From MWBF01 sp040772005 (lineage in GTDB: Bacteria > Chloroflexota > Anaerolineae > CG2-30-64-16), in the NCBI GenBank assembly GCA_040772005.1, contig JAXGYZ010000011.1, positions 124,001 through 188,000 on the forward strand: 64,000 bases of DNA. Direction: 5' to 3'. Positions within the stretch are counted from its first letter, which is position 1. Each line of letters starts with the position of its first letter. Made by a program: the position numbers and the translations under genes. The notes beneath the pieces were generated by a model. That model made no database searches. It was given only the letters and a program-made list of their open reading frames with translations, and was not told where the DNA came from. Shown here piece after piece: positions 35,064 through 43,748 of the stretch.

Positions 35064-36407
35064 ATGATTGAAGCCGTCCGCAATGCGTTTCGGCTGCCCG
35101 ACCTGCGCCGTAAGCTGTTGATTACCCTGGGGATCCTGGTCATCTACCGGCTGGCGTCGCACATCCCGGTGCCCGGCGTGAATCGTGAGGCCCTGGCGAC
35201 GATTTTTCAGCAGAACCAGTTATTGGGCCTGCTCAACCTGTTGTCAGGCGGCGCACTGAGCAACTTCTCGGTCATGGCGATGGGGGTGTACCCGTACATC
35301 ACCGCCTCCATTATCGTGCAGTTGTTGGTTCCCATCATCCCCCAACTGCAAGAACTGCAGAAAGAGGGTGAGGCGGGCCGCACGAAGCTGAACCAGTACA
35401 CCAACATCCTGACGATTCCGTTGGCGCTGCTGCAGGGGTTCGGCCAGTCTTCGCTGCTGGCAAATCCCGGCGCGACGACGGCCGGTGCGGTGTTGAGCGA
35501 GTTCGGGTTGCGCACGTATCCGCTGCAGACGATTGTCATCCTGGCCTCGCTGACCGCAGGCACGATGCTGGCGATGTGGCTCGGCCAGTTGATTACCGAA
35601 CAGGGTATCGGCAACGGCGTTTCCATCATCATCTTCGGCGGCATCATTGCCGGTCTGCCGGCCAATATCCGCTCGACCCTGGTGCAGGGCGGCGTCTTGC
35701 AGTTGATCGCGTTCCTGCTGGTGACGGTCTTTACGGTCGCCATCATCGTGGTCGTGCAGGAAGGCCAGCGCCGGATTCCGGTGCAGTATGGCAAGCGGGT
35801 GCGGGCCATGCGCGGCAACCGGCTCATGGTGGTCGGCGGGCAGAGCACGCATGTGCCGCTGCGGGTCAACTCCGCCGGCATGATCCCGCTGATCTTTGCC
35901 AGCAGTATGCTGGTGTTCCCGGGGACGATTGCCAGCTATCTGTTGAACTCGCCGAGCACGGTCGTGCGCAATATCGCGACCGGCGTGTATAACTTCTTTA
36001 GCTGGGACAATGCGCCGTACTGGATCATGTACTTTGTCCTGGTTGTGGCGTTCACGTACTTCTATACGGACGTGATCTTCCGCCAGCAGAATCTCTCGGA
36101 GACGCTGCAGCGCCAGGGTGGGTTCATTCCGGGCATCCGGCCGGGCATCAATACGGAGCGCTATCTGAACCGGGTCCTGTCGCGCATCACGCTGGTCGGC
36201 GCGTTGTTCCTGGGGTTCGTGGCGATCCTGCCGTGGCTGGTGCACCTGGTTTTCGGCGTTGCCAATCCGGGCGCGGCCGCAACTTCCAGCACGCTGCTGG
36301 TTTCCAGCACGGGCCTGCTGATCGTGGTCGGCGTGGTGCTCGACACCATGAAGCAGCTCGAAGCGCAGCTCTTGATGCGGCACTACGAAGGCTTCATCCG
36401 GAAATAG
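35064..36407 (+). CDS. secY: SecY preprotein translocase channel
   Basis: Inner-membrane channel of the SecYEG translocon. ATG at 35064 after AAGGGAGAGCACT; the upstream frame is repeat E8 and is rejected. 447 residues, about ten membrane segments, starting LRRKLLITLGILVIYRLASH IPVPGVN; conserved AMGVYPYITASIIVQLL, PRRRIPVQYGKR-like cytosolic loop (QRRIPVQYGKRVRAMRGN), GMIPLIFASSML, and the C-terminal QLEAQLLMRHYEGFI. Confidence 0.97.
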   Translation: MIEAVRNAFRLPDLRRKLLITLGILVIYRLASHIPVPGVNREALATIFQQNQLLGLLNLLSGGALSNFSVMAMGVYPYITASIIVQLLVPIIPQLQELQKEGEAGRTKLNQYTNILTIPLALLQGFGQSSLLANPGATTAGAVLSEFGLRTYPLQTIVILASLTAGTMLAMWLGQLITEQGIGNGVSIIIFGGIIAGLPANIRSTLVQGGVLQLIAFLLVTVFTVAIIVVVQEGQRRIPVQYGKRVRAMRGNRLMVVGGQSTHVPLRVNSAGMIPLIFASSMLVFPGTIASYLLNSPSTVVRNIATGVYNFFSWDNAPYWIMYFVLVVAFTYFYTDVIFRQQNLSETLQRQGGFIPGIRPGINTERYLNRVLSRITLVGALFLGFVAILPWLVHLVFGVANPGAAATSSTLLVSSTGLLIVVGVVLDTMKQLEAQLLMRHYEGFIRK

Positions 36408-36419
36408 AGGATCGGAAAC

Positions 36420-37103
36420 ATGAACGTCGGGCAACCCTTGTATATCGTCATGTTAGGGGCGCCGGGTGCCGGTAAGGGCACGCAGGCCCGGCTGCTGTCG
36501 GAGGCGTTGGGTCTGCCGCAGGTTTCTTCCGGGGATATCTTCCGCGAGAACCTGAAGGACCAGACGCCGCTCGGCCTGCTGGCGAAGCAGTACATGGACG
36601 CCGGGGGGCTGGTCCCCGACGATGTGACGATCAATATGGTGATGGACCGCCTGGGCCGGCCGGACTGCGCCCGCGGGGTCATCCTGGATGGCTTCCCGCG
36701 CACCCTGGCGCAGGCGGACGCGCTCGACCAGGCACTCCAGAGCCGGGGGCAGCGCATCGGCGTGGCCCCGCTGCTCGAAGTGGCCGACGAAGCGGTGATT
36801 GCGCGATTGGCAGGCCGTCGAGTTTGCCGTGAGTGCCAGGCGATGTATAATATAGATTCGTCGCCGTCGCAGGTCGAAGGCAAGTGCGACAAGTGTGGCG
36901 GCGAGCTGTATCGCCGCGCAGACGACGATCCCGAGACGGTCCGCAACCGGCTGTTTGTGTATTACAAGCAGACGGCGCCGTTGATCGGCTACTACTATGC
37001 GCACCGTTTGCTGGTTCCGCTCAGCGGCGACCGGCCGGTCGAGGTGGTGCAGGCCGATTTGCGGGCGGCAGTGAATGCGGCGGCGAGCGCCCAGGTGCAT
37101 TAG
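36420..37103 (+). CDS. adk: Adenylate kinase, zinc-LID type
   Basis: Interconverts ATP + AMP and 2 ADP. 227 residues: P-loop MLGAPGAGKGTQARLLSEAL, GLPQVSSGDIFRENL, ILDGFPRTLAQADAL, and a LID with CRECQAMYN and CDKCGGELYRRADDDPETV, a four-Cys zinc site. Lies between secY and map as in the canonical spc operon; its stop abuts the map start. Confidence 0.97.
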   Translation: MNVGQPLYIVMLGAPGAGKGTQARLLSEALGLPQVSSGDIFRENLKDQTPLGLLAKQYMDAGGLVPDDVTINMVMDRLGRPDCARGVILDGFPRTLAQADALDQALQSRGQRIGVAPLLEVADEAVIARLAGRRVCRECQAMYNIDSSPSQVEGKCDKCGGELYRRADDDPETVRNRLFVYYKQTAPLIGYYYAHRLLVPLSGDRPVEVVQADLRAAVNAAASAQVH

Positions 37104-37874
37104 GTGGTGGTCCTTAAGTCGCGCAATGAGATTGCGCTGATGCGTGAGGCGGGGCGGATCGTGGCGCGGGTGCATGATGCGCTGCGCGAGATGGTCCGGC
37201 CCGGGGTCACGACGGCTGAACTGGATGCGAAGGCTGAGGCAATCATCCGCGGCCACGATGCCATACCGGCGTTCCTGGGCTATCCGCACACGGGGCGGAA
37301 CGATTTCCCGGCCACCATCTGCGCCTCCATCAACGAGGAAGTGGTCCACGGCATCCCGAGCCAGCAGCGCTGGCTGGAGCCGGGCGACATCATCAGCATC
37401 GACGTGGGCGCCATCTACAAGGGGTGGGTGGGCGATTCGGCCTGGACCTACCCGGTGGGCCAGATCGATGAGGAGAGCCAGCGGCTGCTTGCCGCGACCG
37501 AGGGGAGCCTGTGGGCAGGGATCGCGCAGGCGCGGCCCGGTCACTTCCTGTCCGACGTCTCGCGGGCAATCGAGAACCATGTGACGCAACACAACTTCTC
37601 GGTGGTGCGCGAGTACACGGGACATGGGGTAGGGCGGCGCATGCACGAGGAGCCGCAGGTGCTCAACTTCGTGCCGTCCGGCGCAGGCCGGGGGCCGAAG
37701 CTGCGCCCGGGGCTCACGATGGCGCTGGAGCCGATGGTCAACGTCGGCACCTGGCGCACGCGTGTGCTGGCCGACGGTTGGGTGGTAGTAACGGCAGACG
37801 GCCAACGCTCGGCACACTTCGAGCATACGATTGCCGTCACCGAAGGTGAACCGGAAGTTCTGACGGTTTTATGA
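37104..37874 (+). CDS. map: Methionine aminopeptidase, type I
   Basis: Co-translational removal of N-terminal Met. Two tandem GTG codons (37104, 37107) directly follow the adk stop; the first is used here. 256 residues with the metal ligands in IISIDVGAIYKGWVGDSAWT, GHGVGRRMHEEPQV and TMALEPMVNVG and the final Glu in HFEHTIAVTEGE. infA, which usually follows, is absent. Confidence 0.96.
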   Translation: MVVLKSRNEIALMREAGRIVARVHDALREMVRPGVTTAELDAKAEAIIRGHDAIPAFLGYPHTGRNDFPATICASINEEVVHGIPSQQRWLEPGDIISIDVGAIYKGWVGDSAWTYPVGQIDEESQRLLAATEGSLWAGIAQARPGHFLSDVSRAIENHVTQHNFSVVREYTGHGVGRRMHEEPQVLNFVPSGAGRGPKLRPGLTMALEPMVNVGTWRTRVLADGWVVVTADGQRSAHFEHTIAVTEGEPEVLTVL

Positions 37875-37925
37875 CCGGCAGCCCCGGCGGTTGGGCCGGG
37901 GGTGGACCGGTGTAGGAGTGATCAC

Positions 37926-38039
37926 ATGAAAGTTCGACCTTCTGTCAAGCGCATCTGCGCTAAGTGCAAGATCGTGCGGCGCGACGGGGTGGTGCGGGTC
38001 ATCTGCACGAACCCGAAGCACAAGCAGCGCCAGGGTTAA
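37926..38039 (+). CDS. rpmJ: 50S ribosomal protein L36
   Basis: Smallest 50S protein. ATG at 37926 with TAGGAG upstream; 37 residues, MKVRPSVKRICAKCKIVRR, then CTNPKHKQRQG. The three Cys and one His (CAKC, C, H) form the zinc site. Placed between map and rpsM, as usual. Confidence 0.97.
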   Translation: MKVRPSVKRICAKCKIVRRDGVVRVICTNPKHKQRQG

Positions 38040-38060
38040 TCAGGTTTTTGGGAGGAGCGC

Positions 38061-38438
38061 ATGGCTCGTATTGCTGGTGTAGACCTGCCGCGGGATAAGC
38101 GGGCGGAAATCGGCCTGACTTATATCTTCGGCATTGGGCCGACGTCAAGCAAGGAGATTCTGCAGATGACGGGCATCAGCCCGGACCTGCGGATCAAGGA
38201 TCTGGACGAGGCTCAGATCGCGCGGCTGCGCGATGTCATCGAGCGAAACTACAAGGTGGAAGGCGACCTGCGGCGTGAGGTCAACATGAACATCAAGCGC
38301 CTGCAGGAAATCGGCAGCTACCGCGGCCTGCGGCATCGCCGCAATCTGCCGGCGCACGGCCAGCGTACCCGGACGAACGCCCGCACGAAGCGCGGCGCGC
38401 GCAAGACGGTGCCCGGCAAGAAGCGCGCCCGGAAGTAA
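38061..38438 (+). CDS. rpsM: 30S ribosomal protein S13
   Basis: 30S head protein bridging to the 50S and tRNA. 125 residues: MARIAGVDLPRDKRAEIGLT, helix-hairpin YIFGIGPTSSKEIL, and SYRGLRHRRNLPAHGQRTRT. SD GGGAGGAGCGC. Confidence 0.97.
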   Translation: MARIAGVDLPRDKRAEIGLTYIFGIGPTSSKEILQMTGISPDLRIKDLDEAQIARLRDVIERNYKVEGDLRREVNMNIKRLQEIGSYRGLRHRRNLPAHGQRTRTNARTKRGARKTVPGKKRARK

Positions 38439-38458
38439 TAGGGAGTTGGAGCTACAGA

Positions 38459-38881
38459 ATGCCTAGACCGACAGCAACTAGCCCCGCAGCGGGGCGCCGA
38501 GCGCGGCGTGCCGGTCCGCGCCGTGAGAAGAAGCAGGTGCCGCAGGGCCAGGTGCATATTCAGTCCACGTTCAACAACACGATTGTTACTGTGACGGATC
38601 CGCAGGGCAATACGTTGACCTGGACGAGCACCGGGGCGGCGGGTTTCAAGGGTTCGCGCAAGAGCACGCCCTATGCCGCGCAGTTGGCGGCGGCGCAGGC
38701 GGCCAAGCAGGCCATGGACCTGGGCATGCGCGAGGCCGATGTCTTTCTGAAGGGGCCTGGCCCCGGCCGCGAGTCGGCGATTCGTTCGTTGCAGGCCGCG
38801 GGGCTGCGCGTGCGGTCCATTACGGACATCACGCCCATCCCGCATAACGGCTGCCGCCCGCCGAAGAAGCGGCGCGTGTAG
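38459..38881 (+). CDS. rpsK: 30S ribosomal protein S11
   Basis: 30S platform protein. 140 residues: basic N-terminus, VHIQSTFNNTIVTVTDPQGN, TPYAAQLAAAQAAKQAMDLG, and DITPIPHNGCRPPKKRRV. Element E9 begins 2 nt after its stop. Confidence 0.97.
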   Translation: MPRPTATSPAAGRRARRAGPRREKKQVPQGQVHIQSTFNNTIVTVTDPQGNTLTWTSTGAAGFKGSRKSTPYAAQLAAAQAAKQAMDLGMREADVFLKGPGPGRESAIRSLQAAGLRVRSITDITPIPHNGCRPPKKRRV

Positions 38882-38883
38882 CA

Positions 38884-38997
38884 CGATTGCAGATTGCAGA
38901 TGTGCGAAGCAGAGCTTCGCCCAGATTACAGATTGGCTCCAGACCGATCGATCACCATTCTGTCATCTCTAGTCTTCAATCTTCAATCTGGAATCGT
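38884..38997. repeat. Palindromic element E9 (rpsK-rpsD gap)
   Basis: Left arm CGATTGCA, GATTGCA, GATGTG, then a mini-hairpin GCGAAGC-AGA-GCTTCGC, then GATTACAGATTGG; right arm AGTCTTCAATCTTCAATCTGGAATCG. The mini-hairpin sequence recurs in E4. The right arm is followed by about 80 nt of leader with a weak upstream region before rpsD. Confidence 0.82.
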
Positions 38998-39089
38998 CTT
39001 TGGGGAGAGGGATGAAAGTCGCCAAGCTGTAAACCTCTCGACCCCGCTGAGACGGGACTCCGAACAGTTATTTTCTAGTGGAGGAAAAG

Positions 39090-39725
39090 TTGGCACGTAA
39101 TACAGATCCGGTGTGCAGGCTCTGCCGCCGTGAGGGCATGAAGCTGTACTTGAAGGGCGACCGCTGCTATTCGCCGAAGTGCGCTGTTGAGAAGCGCAAC
39201 TATGCGCCGGGTATGCACGGCAAGAAGGGCTCGTTCAGGCACAAGGAATCCGATTTCGCCATGCAGTTGCGCGAGAAGCAAAAGGCTCGCCGCATCTACG
39301 GGGTGCAGGAACGCCAGTTCCGGCGCTATTTCCGCAGCGCGTTGCGCGTGAAGGGACAGACGGGCGTCACGCTCCTCGTCCTGCTTGAGCGCCGCCTGGA
39401 CAACGTTGTGTATCGCATGGGCCTGGCCGACTCGCGCCCGCAAGCGCGCCAGTTAGTGCGCCACGGCCATTTCATGGTCAATGGGCATAACCATAATGTG
39501 CCTTCCTATCTCGTCGAGATCGGTGATGTGATCGAGGTGCGCCCCACCAGCCGGAGCAATGGCTATTTCAAGGCCCTTGCGGACCGGATGGGGCAGCGCA
39601 CGATGCCGGAATGGTTGCAGTTCGACGAGGCTCGCATGAGCGGCCGCGTGCTCAACCAGCCGGACCGCCAGTCGGTTGACCTGCCGATGAACGAGCAGTT
39701 GATCGTCGAGTACTACAGCCGGTAA
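39090..39725 (+). CDS. rpsD: 30S ribosomal protein S4, zinc-binding type
   Basis: Primary 16S binder at the mRNA entry site. TTG start at 39090 with TGGAGGAAAAG upstream, giving MARNTDPVCRLCRREGMKL; a GTG at 39078 would include the SD and is rejected. 211 residues with four-Cys zinc site (CRLC, CYSPKC) and the S4 domain ERRLDNVVYRMGLADSRPQA. Element E10 begins right after the stop. Confidence 0.97.
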   Translation: MARNTDPVCRLCRREGMKLYLKGDRCYSPKCAVEKRNYAPGMHGKKGSFRHKESDFAMQLREKQKARRIYGVQERQFRRYFRSALRVKGQTGVTLLVLLERRLDNVVYRMGLADSRPQARQLVRHGHFMVNGHNHNVPSYLVEIGDVIEVRPTSRSNGYFKALADRMGQRTMPEWLQFDEARMSGRVLNQPDRQSVDLPMNEQLIVEYYSR

Positions 39726-39726
39726 G

Positions 39727-39820
39727 ACGGATGGAAGAATGAAGATGGAAGATGGCAGATTGGGCCGCTCCCTGGTCCAGGACGCCAGCTTCTAGCTTCC
39801 AGCTTCCAGTTTCCAGCGGC
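39727..39820. repeat. Palindromic element E10 (rpsD-rpoA gap)
   Basis: Left arm GATGGAA, GAATGAA, GATGGAA, GATGGCA, GATTGG; right arm CCAGCTTCTAGCTTCCAGCTTCC, whose complement is CTGGAAG-type heptamers. It starts 1-2 nt after the rpsD stop and ends just before the SD of rpoA (GGAGGGTGC). Arms pair imperfectly. Confidence 0.8.
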
Positions 39821-39835
39821 TAGGAGGGTGCAACT

Positions 39836-40828
39836 TTGCTTAGTTTTGTGCTGCCCAAGATTGAGCGTGAAGCCAGTGCGCGCAACTATGGGCGGTTCGT
39901 GATCGGGCCGATGGAAAGCGGTTATGGCATCACGCTGGGCAATGCCCTGCGACGGGTGCTGCTTTCATCGCTGCCCGGCGCCGCAGTCACCTCGGTGCGT
40001 CTCAGCGGCGTGCATCACGAATTCTCGCCAATTCCGAATGTTCGGGAGGACACGACCGCGTTGCTCCTGAATATCAAACAGTTGCGGTTGAAGTCTGAAA
40101 TCGATGAGCCGGTGCGGTTGCACGTGGACGTGCGCAGCGAAGGCCCGGTCACGGCAGGCGACCTGGTCTGCCCGCCCGAGGTCGAGGTCATCAATCCGGA
40201 GCTGCTCCTGCTGACCGCGGACGCGCCCGATGTGGACCTGGACCTGGAGCTGACCGTCAGCCGCGGCCGGGGTTACTCTCCGGCTGAGGAGCGCGGGAAG
40301 CTGCCGCTGGGCGAGATTCCGGTGGATGCGATTTATACGCCGGTCCGCAAGGTAAACTACACCGTGTCGCGGGCGCGCATCGGCCAGCAGACCAACTATG
40401 ACCGGTTGGTGCTGGAAATCTGGACCGACGGCACCACCACACCGGAAGCGGCGCTGCGTGAGTCCGCCCGCCTGTTGGTGCGCCATCTCACGCTGGTGGC
40501 GGGCGCGGATGTCCTGCCGGCGGAACAAGTCGCCGGTGAAAGCCATACTGTGCCGAGCCGGATCTTCGATGTGCCTATCGAGGACCTGGAGCTCTCGGTG
40601 CGGGCGTACAACTGCCTGAAGCGCGCCGGCATCACCAAGGTTGGTGAGGTATTGGAGAAGCTGGAGAAGGGCGAGGAGGAGATTCTTGCCATTCGCAACT
40701 TCGGTCGCAAGTCTCTGAATGAGCTGGTCCAGCGTCTTGACCTTAAGGGCTATCTGTCTGCGATCTCGTACGAACCCACCGCCACCGGCGAAGTGGATGA
40801 CGAGGGCGAGCTAGACGAAGAGCTGTAA
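39836..40828 (+). CDS. rpoA: RNA polymerase alpha subunit
   Basis: Alpha subunit. TTG start at 39836 after GGAGGGTGCAACT gives LSFVLPKIEREASARNYGRF (initiator Met). 330 residues: N-terminal dimerisation domain (GPMESGYGITLGNALRRVLL), linker, and C-terminal domain with EDLELSVRAYNCLKRAGITK and NFGRKSLNELVQRLD (helix-hairpin-helix). Acidic tail. Confidence 0.97.
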   Translation: MLSFVLPKIEREASARNYGRFVIGPMESGYGITLGNALRRVLLSSLPGAAVTSVRLSGVHHEFSPIPNVREDTTALLLNIKQLRLKSEIDEPVRLHVDVRSEGPVTAGDLVCPPEVEVINPELLLLTADAPDVDLDLELTVSRGRGYSPAEERGKLPLGEIPVDAIYTPVRKVNYTVSRARIGQQTNYDRLVLEIWTDGTTTPEAALRESARLLVRHLTLVAGADVLPAEQVAGESHTVPSRIFDVPIEDLELSVRAYNCLKRAGITKVGEVLEKLEKGEEEILAIRNFGRKSLNELVQRLDLKGYLSAISYEPTATGEVDDEGELDEEL

Positions 40829-40850
40829 GCAAAACTGTGGGAGTTATTCG

Positions 40851-41279
40851 ATGAAACATCGGGTTGCAGGACGAAAACTGGGCCGCAATACAAGTCAGCG
40901 CAGCGCGTTGCTGCGCGGCCTCATCACCGAGCTGTTCCGGCATGACCGCATCAGCACGACCGAGGCGAAGGCCCGCTTCATGCGCGGCGATGCCGAGCAC
41001 CTGATTACAATCGCCAAGAACTCGTTGGCCGAGGGCGGCAACCAGGTTCATGCTCATCGTCTGGCGGCCAAAGTGCTGACCGATCCGGAAGTCACGAAGC
41101 GCCTGTTCAACGAGATTGCCCCCCGCTTTACCGAGCGGCCGGGCGGCTACACCCGCATGGTCAAGATCGGCCCGCGGGTCGGTGACGGTGCGGAGATCGT
41201 GGTCCTCGAACTGGTCGAGAAGGGCGCTGGCGCGGAAGCGCCGGCCGCCGACACGAAGGCGGCCCGCGGCCGGAAGTAA
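40851..41279 (+). CDS. rplQ: 50S ribosomal protein L17
   Basis: Exit-side 50S protein. 142 residues: MKHRVAGRKLGRNTSQRSAL, RFMRGDAEHLITIAKNSL, and RPGGYTRMVKIGPRVGDGAE, with an Ala-rich basic tail. Last gene of the alpha operon; a weak hairpin follows. Confidence 0.97.
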   Translation: MKHRVAGRKLGRNTSQRSALLRGLITELFRHDRISTTEAKARFMRGDAEHLITIAKNSLAEGGNQVHAHRLAAKVLTDPEVTKRLFNEIAPRFTERPGGYTRMVKIGPRVGDGAEIVVLELVEKGAGAEAPAADTKAARGRK

Positions 41280-41290
41280 AGCCGGATAGG

Positions 41291-41317
41291 GACCCGGCCT
41301 CCAATCGAGACCGGGTC
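41291..41317 (+). terminator. Weak hairpin after rplQ
   Basis: GACCCGG (41291-41297) pairs with CCGGGTC (41311-41317) around a 13-nt loop, with no T-run. It probably marks the rplQ end only partly, since truA follows 30 nt on. Confidence 0.45.
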
Positions 41318-41347
41318 TGCTGAACACAAGCACTTTCACAGGCAGAG

Positions 41348-42154
41348 ATGGACATGCAGGCAGCGGGCGAGAGGCCGGCGCGCCGGCCCATGCGTGCCAC
41401 TGTGGCCTACGATGGGACCGACTTCCTCGGCTTCCAGTTGCAGGCGGACGGGCGCACGGTGCAGGGGGTTCTCGAAGCCGCCTTGCGCCAGGTGACGGAC
41501 AGCCCCGCTGAACCGGGGCCGCGCGTCATCGGCTCCGGCCGCACCGACGCCGGGGTCCACGCGACGGGCCAGGTGATCGGGTTTCGGGTGGCGTGGCGCC
41601 ATCCCGTGCCGGACCTGCTGCGGGCGCTCAATGCCGTCCTCCCGCCGGATGTGGTCCTTCTGGACCTGGCCCCGGCTGCGGAGCACTGGCATGCCCGGTT
41701 CAGTGCGGTGCAGCGCGACTATGCGTACACGGTGCTGAACCAACCGTTGCGGTCGCCCCTGGAGCGGCGCTATGCCCACCTGGTGACTGCGCCACTGGAC
41801 CTTGACCGGATGCAGGCGGCTGCGGCCCTGCTGGTGGGCGAGCACGACTTCGCCAGCTTTGGTCAGGCAATGCAGCCAGGCGAAACAACGGTCCGGCGCA
41901 TCTTCCGCGCCGCCTGGCGGCAGGAGGGCGGGCGGCTCATCTTCGAGGTGAGCGGCAACGCCTTCCTCAGGGGGATGGTGCGGGCGCTGGTCGGGTCGCT
42001 GCTGTATGTGGGTCAGGGTCGCTGGCCGGTCGAACGGCTGGCTGAAGTGCTGGCCGCGCGCCAGCGGGCGCTCGCCGCTCCACCCGCCCCTGCCTGCGGG
42101 TTGTGCCTGGTCAAGGTGCATTACACAGACGAGACGAATTACAACGACGAATGA
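41348..42154 (+). CDS. truA: TruA, tRNA pseudouridine(38-40) synthase
   Basis: Pseudouridylates positions 38-40 of tRNA anticodon stems. 268 residues: YDGTDFLGFQLQADGRTVQG, catalytic Asp in SGRTDAGVHATGQVIGFRV, and FLRGMVRALVGSLLYVGQGR. An alternative ATG lies 6 nt in. The last codons (DETNYNDE) lie in the left arm of element E11, so the C-terminus may have been altered by the repeat. Confidence 0.95.
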   Translation: MDMQAAGERPARRPMRATVAYDGTDFLGFQLQADGRTVQGVLEAALRQVTDSPAEPGPRVIGSGRTDAGVHATGQVIGFRVAWRHPVPDLLRALNAVLPPDVVLLDLAPAAEHWHARFSAVQRDYAYTVLNQPLRSPLERRYAHLVTAPLDLDRMQAAAALLVGEHDFASFGQAMQPGETTVRRIFRAAWRQEGGRLIFEVSGNAFLRGMVRALVGSLLYVGQGRWPVERLAEVLAARQRALAAPPAPACGLCLVKVHYTDETNYNDE

Positions 42155-42242
42155 CGAACGATGACGAATGACGAGTGCTGGATGACCGGCGAACGGACGG
42201 GTGTGGAACTCGCCTTCGTCCTCCGTCCTTTGTCCTTCGTCG
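42129..42242. repeat. Palindromic element E11 (truA-rplM gap)
   Basis: Left arm of GACGAAT/GACGAAC/GATGACGAG units (42129-42177), centre with GGCGAACGGACGGG, right arm CGCCTTCGTCC, TCCGTCC, TTTGTCC, TTCGTCG (42211-42242). The left arm overlaps the truA 3' end; the right arm ends about 8 nt before the rplM SD. Confidence 0.83.
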
Positions 42243-42258
42243 CTAACAGGAGTAACAC

Positions 42259-42696
42259 ATGAGGACCTATTCCGCAACAGCCAGGGACGCCGAAAAGAGC
42301 CGCGAGTGGTTCGTGGTGGATGCCGCGGGCCAGAACCTGGGCCGTCTGGCGACCCAAATTGCGTCTGTTTTGAAGGGCAAGCACAAGCCGATTTACACGC
42401 CGGGCATGGACTGCGGCGACTTCGTGATTGTGGTGAATGCTGACAAGATCAGCGTGACGGGCGGCAAGCTGGACGATAAGATGTACTATCGCTTCTCCGG
42501 CTATCCGAGCGGGTTGGCCGAGATCAGCCTGCGCGATCAACTCAAGAATCACCCGGAGCGGGTCATTCAGGCCGCGGTGCTGGGCATGCTCAACCGCAAC
42601 CGCCAGCGCCGCCAACTGATCAAGAAGCTCAAGGTCTACGCCGGGCCGGAACATCCGCACCAGGCGCAGCAGCCGAAGCCATTCCCGCTTGCGTAA
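42259..42696 (+). CDS. rplM: 50S ribosomal protein L13
   Basis: Early-assembling 50S protein. 145 residues starting MRTYSATARDAEKSREWFVV after AGGAGTAACAC, with DAAGQNLGRLATQIASVLKG and QAAVLGMLNRNRQRRQLIKK, ending KVYAGPEHPHQAQQP. It pairs with rpsI as in most bacteria. Confidence 0.97.
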   Translation: MRTYSATARDAEKSREWFVVDAAGQNLGRLATQIASVLKGKHKPIYTPGMDCGDFVIVVNADKISVTGGKLDDKMYYRFSGYPSGLAEISLRDQLKNHPERVIQAAVLGMLNRNRQRRQLIKKLKVYAGPEHPHQAQQPKPFPLA

Positions 42697-42709
42697 GGAG
42701 AAGGTATAG

Positions 42710-43102
42710 ATGTCAGCCAGGTATTATGAGGCAGTTGGGCGCCGCAAGACCAGCACCGCACGCGTGCGGCTGTATCCCGGCACCGGCACCATCTTGGTCA
42801 ACGAGCGGCAGATGGCCGAGTACTTCCCGCGCGAGACCGATGTGCTGGCGATCACCCGCCCGTTGCAGATGACGGAAACCGCGGATAGCTACAACATCAG
42901 CATCCAGGTGGCCGGCGGCGGGCTCACGGGCCAGGCGTATGCAGCGGCGATGGGCATCGCCCGCGCGCTGTGCGTCGCGGATGAAAATCTGCGCTCCGTG
43001 CTGAAGAAGAACGGCTTCCTCGCCCGCGATGCGCGCGCGAAGGAACGCAAGAAGTTCGGCCTCAAGCGCGCCCGCAAGGCCCCGCAGTACACGAAGCGTT
43101 AA
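42710..43102 (+). CDS. rpsI: 30S ribosomal protein S9
   Basis: 30S protein whose C-terminus reaches the P-site tRNA. 130 residues: YEAVGRRKTSTARVRLYPGT, GGGLTGQAYAAAMGIARAL, and the canonical C-terminus KKFGLKRARKAPQYTKR. 13 nt after rplM; element E12 begins right after the stop. Confidence 0.97.
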   Translation: MSARYYEAVGRRKTSTARVRLYPGTGTILVNERQMAEYFPRETDVLAITRPLQMTETADSYNISIQVAGGGLTGQAYAAAMGIARALCVADENLRSVLKKNGFLARDARAKERKKFGLKRARKAPQYTKR

Positions 43103-43200
43103 CGATTACAGATTGCAAATTGAAGATTGCAGATTGGTAGTTTCCCTCGGGCGGAAGCTCCGATCTGCAATTTTCAATCTTCAATCTGTAATCTTCAATC
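43103..43200. repeat. Palindromic element E12 (rpsI-mogA gap)
   Basis: Left arm CGATTACAGATTGCA, AATTGAA, GATTGCA, GATTGG; right arm CGATCTGCAATTTTCAATC, TTCAATCTGTAATC, TTCAATC. Starts immediately after the rpsI stop. It ends 7 nt before the mogA-like GTG, so it occupies the position where an SD would be. Confidence 0.86.
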
Positions 43201-43207
43201 TCGTACT

Positions 43208-43702
43208 GTGCGCGTCGGCATCCTGACCGTCAGTGATCGCAGCGCCCGCGGGGACCGCGAGGACCTCAGCGGGCCGGCTTTGGCGCGCGCGGTGAGCGAG
43301 CGGCTGGCCGGTGCAGTCGTCGCGCAGACGGCCATTGTGCCGGACGCGCGCGGCGAAATTGCGGCAACGTTGCGGCGGTGGGCCGATGAGCTGGGGTTGG
43401 AGCTGATCCTGACGACCGGCGGGACGGGCGTCGCGCCGCGCGATGTGACGCCGGAGGCGACGCTGGCTGTCGTGGAGCGGCTGACGCCGGGGCTGGCGGA
43501 GGCGATGCGGGCGGAGAGCCTGCGCGTGACGCCCCACGCCATGTTGAGCCGGGGCGTCGCGGGCATCCGGGGCCGCACGCTGATTGTTAATCTCCCCGGC
43601 AGCCCGAAGGGCGCGGTGGAGAACCTGCTGACGATCCTGCCGGTGCTGCCCCACGCCGTCGAGCTGCTGCAAGAGGACCCGGATGCCGAACGGCATCATT
43701 AG
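43208..43702 (+). CDS. MogA/MoaB-family molybdopterin adenylyltransferase-like protein
   Basis: 164 residues from GTG at 43208: RVGILTVSDRSARGDREDLS, then LILTTGGTGVAPRDVTPEAT (the TTGGTG loop and Asp/Pro) and LPGSPKGAVENLLTILPVLP, all characteristic of the MogA/MoaB family. Adenylylates molybdopterin before metal insertion in family members. No SD is visible; the element E12 ends just upstream, so translation may depend on coupling or an altered start. No other moco genes occur in the window. Confidence 0.85.
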   Translation: MRVGILTVSDRSARGDREDLSGPALARAVSERLAGAVVAQTAIVPDARGEIAATLRRWADELGLELILTTGGTGVAPRDVTPEATLAVVERLTPGLAEAMRAESLRVTPHAMLSRGVAGIRGRTLIVNLPGSPKGAVENLLTILPVLPHAVELLQEDPDAERHH

Positions 43703-43708
43703 CACCAT

Positions 43709-43741
43709 CCGCATTTGAGAATGCGGACTCCGCTTCGGAGT
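43709..43741. terminator. Two tandem hairpins between convergent genes
   Basis: CCGCAT-TTGAGA-ATGCGG (43709-43726) and ACTCCG-CTT-CGGAGT (43727-43741) lie between the mogA-like gene (plus) and the GH-like gene (minus). Suits a bidirectional 3' end. The first 21 nt (43711-43731) recur exactly at 48659-48679, also between convergent genes. Confidence 0.6.
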
Positions 43742-43748
43742 ACGCACT

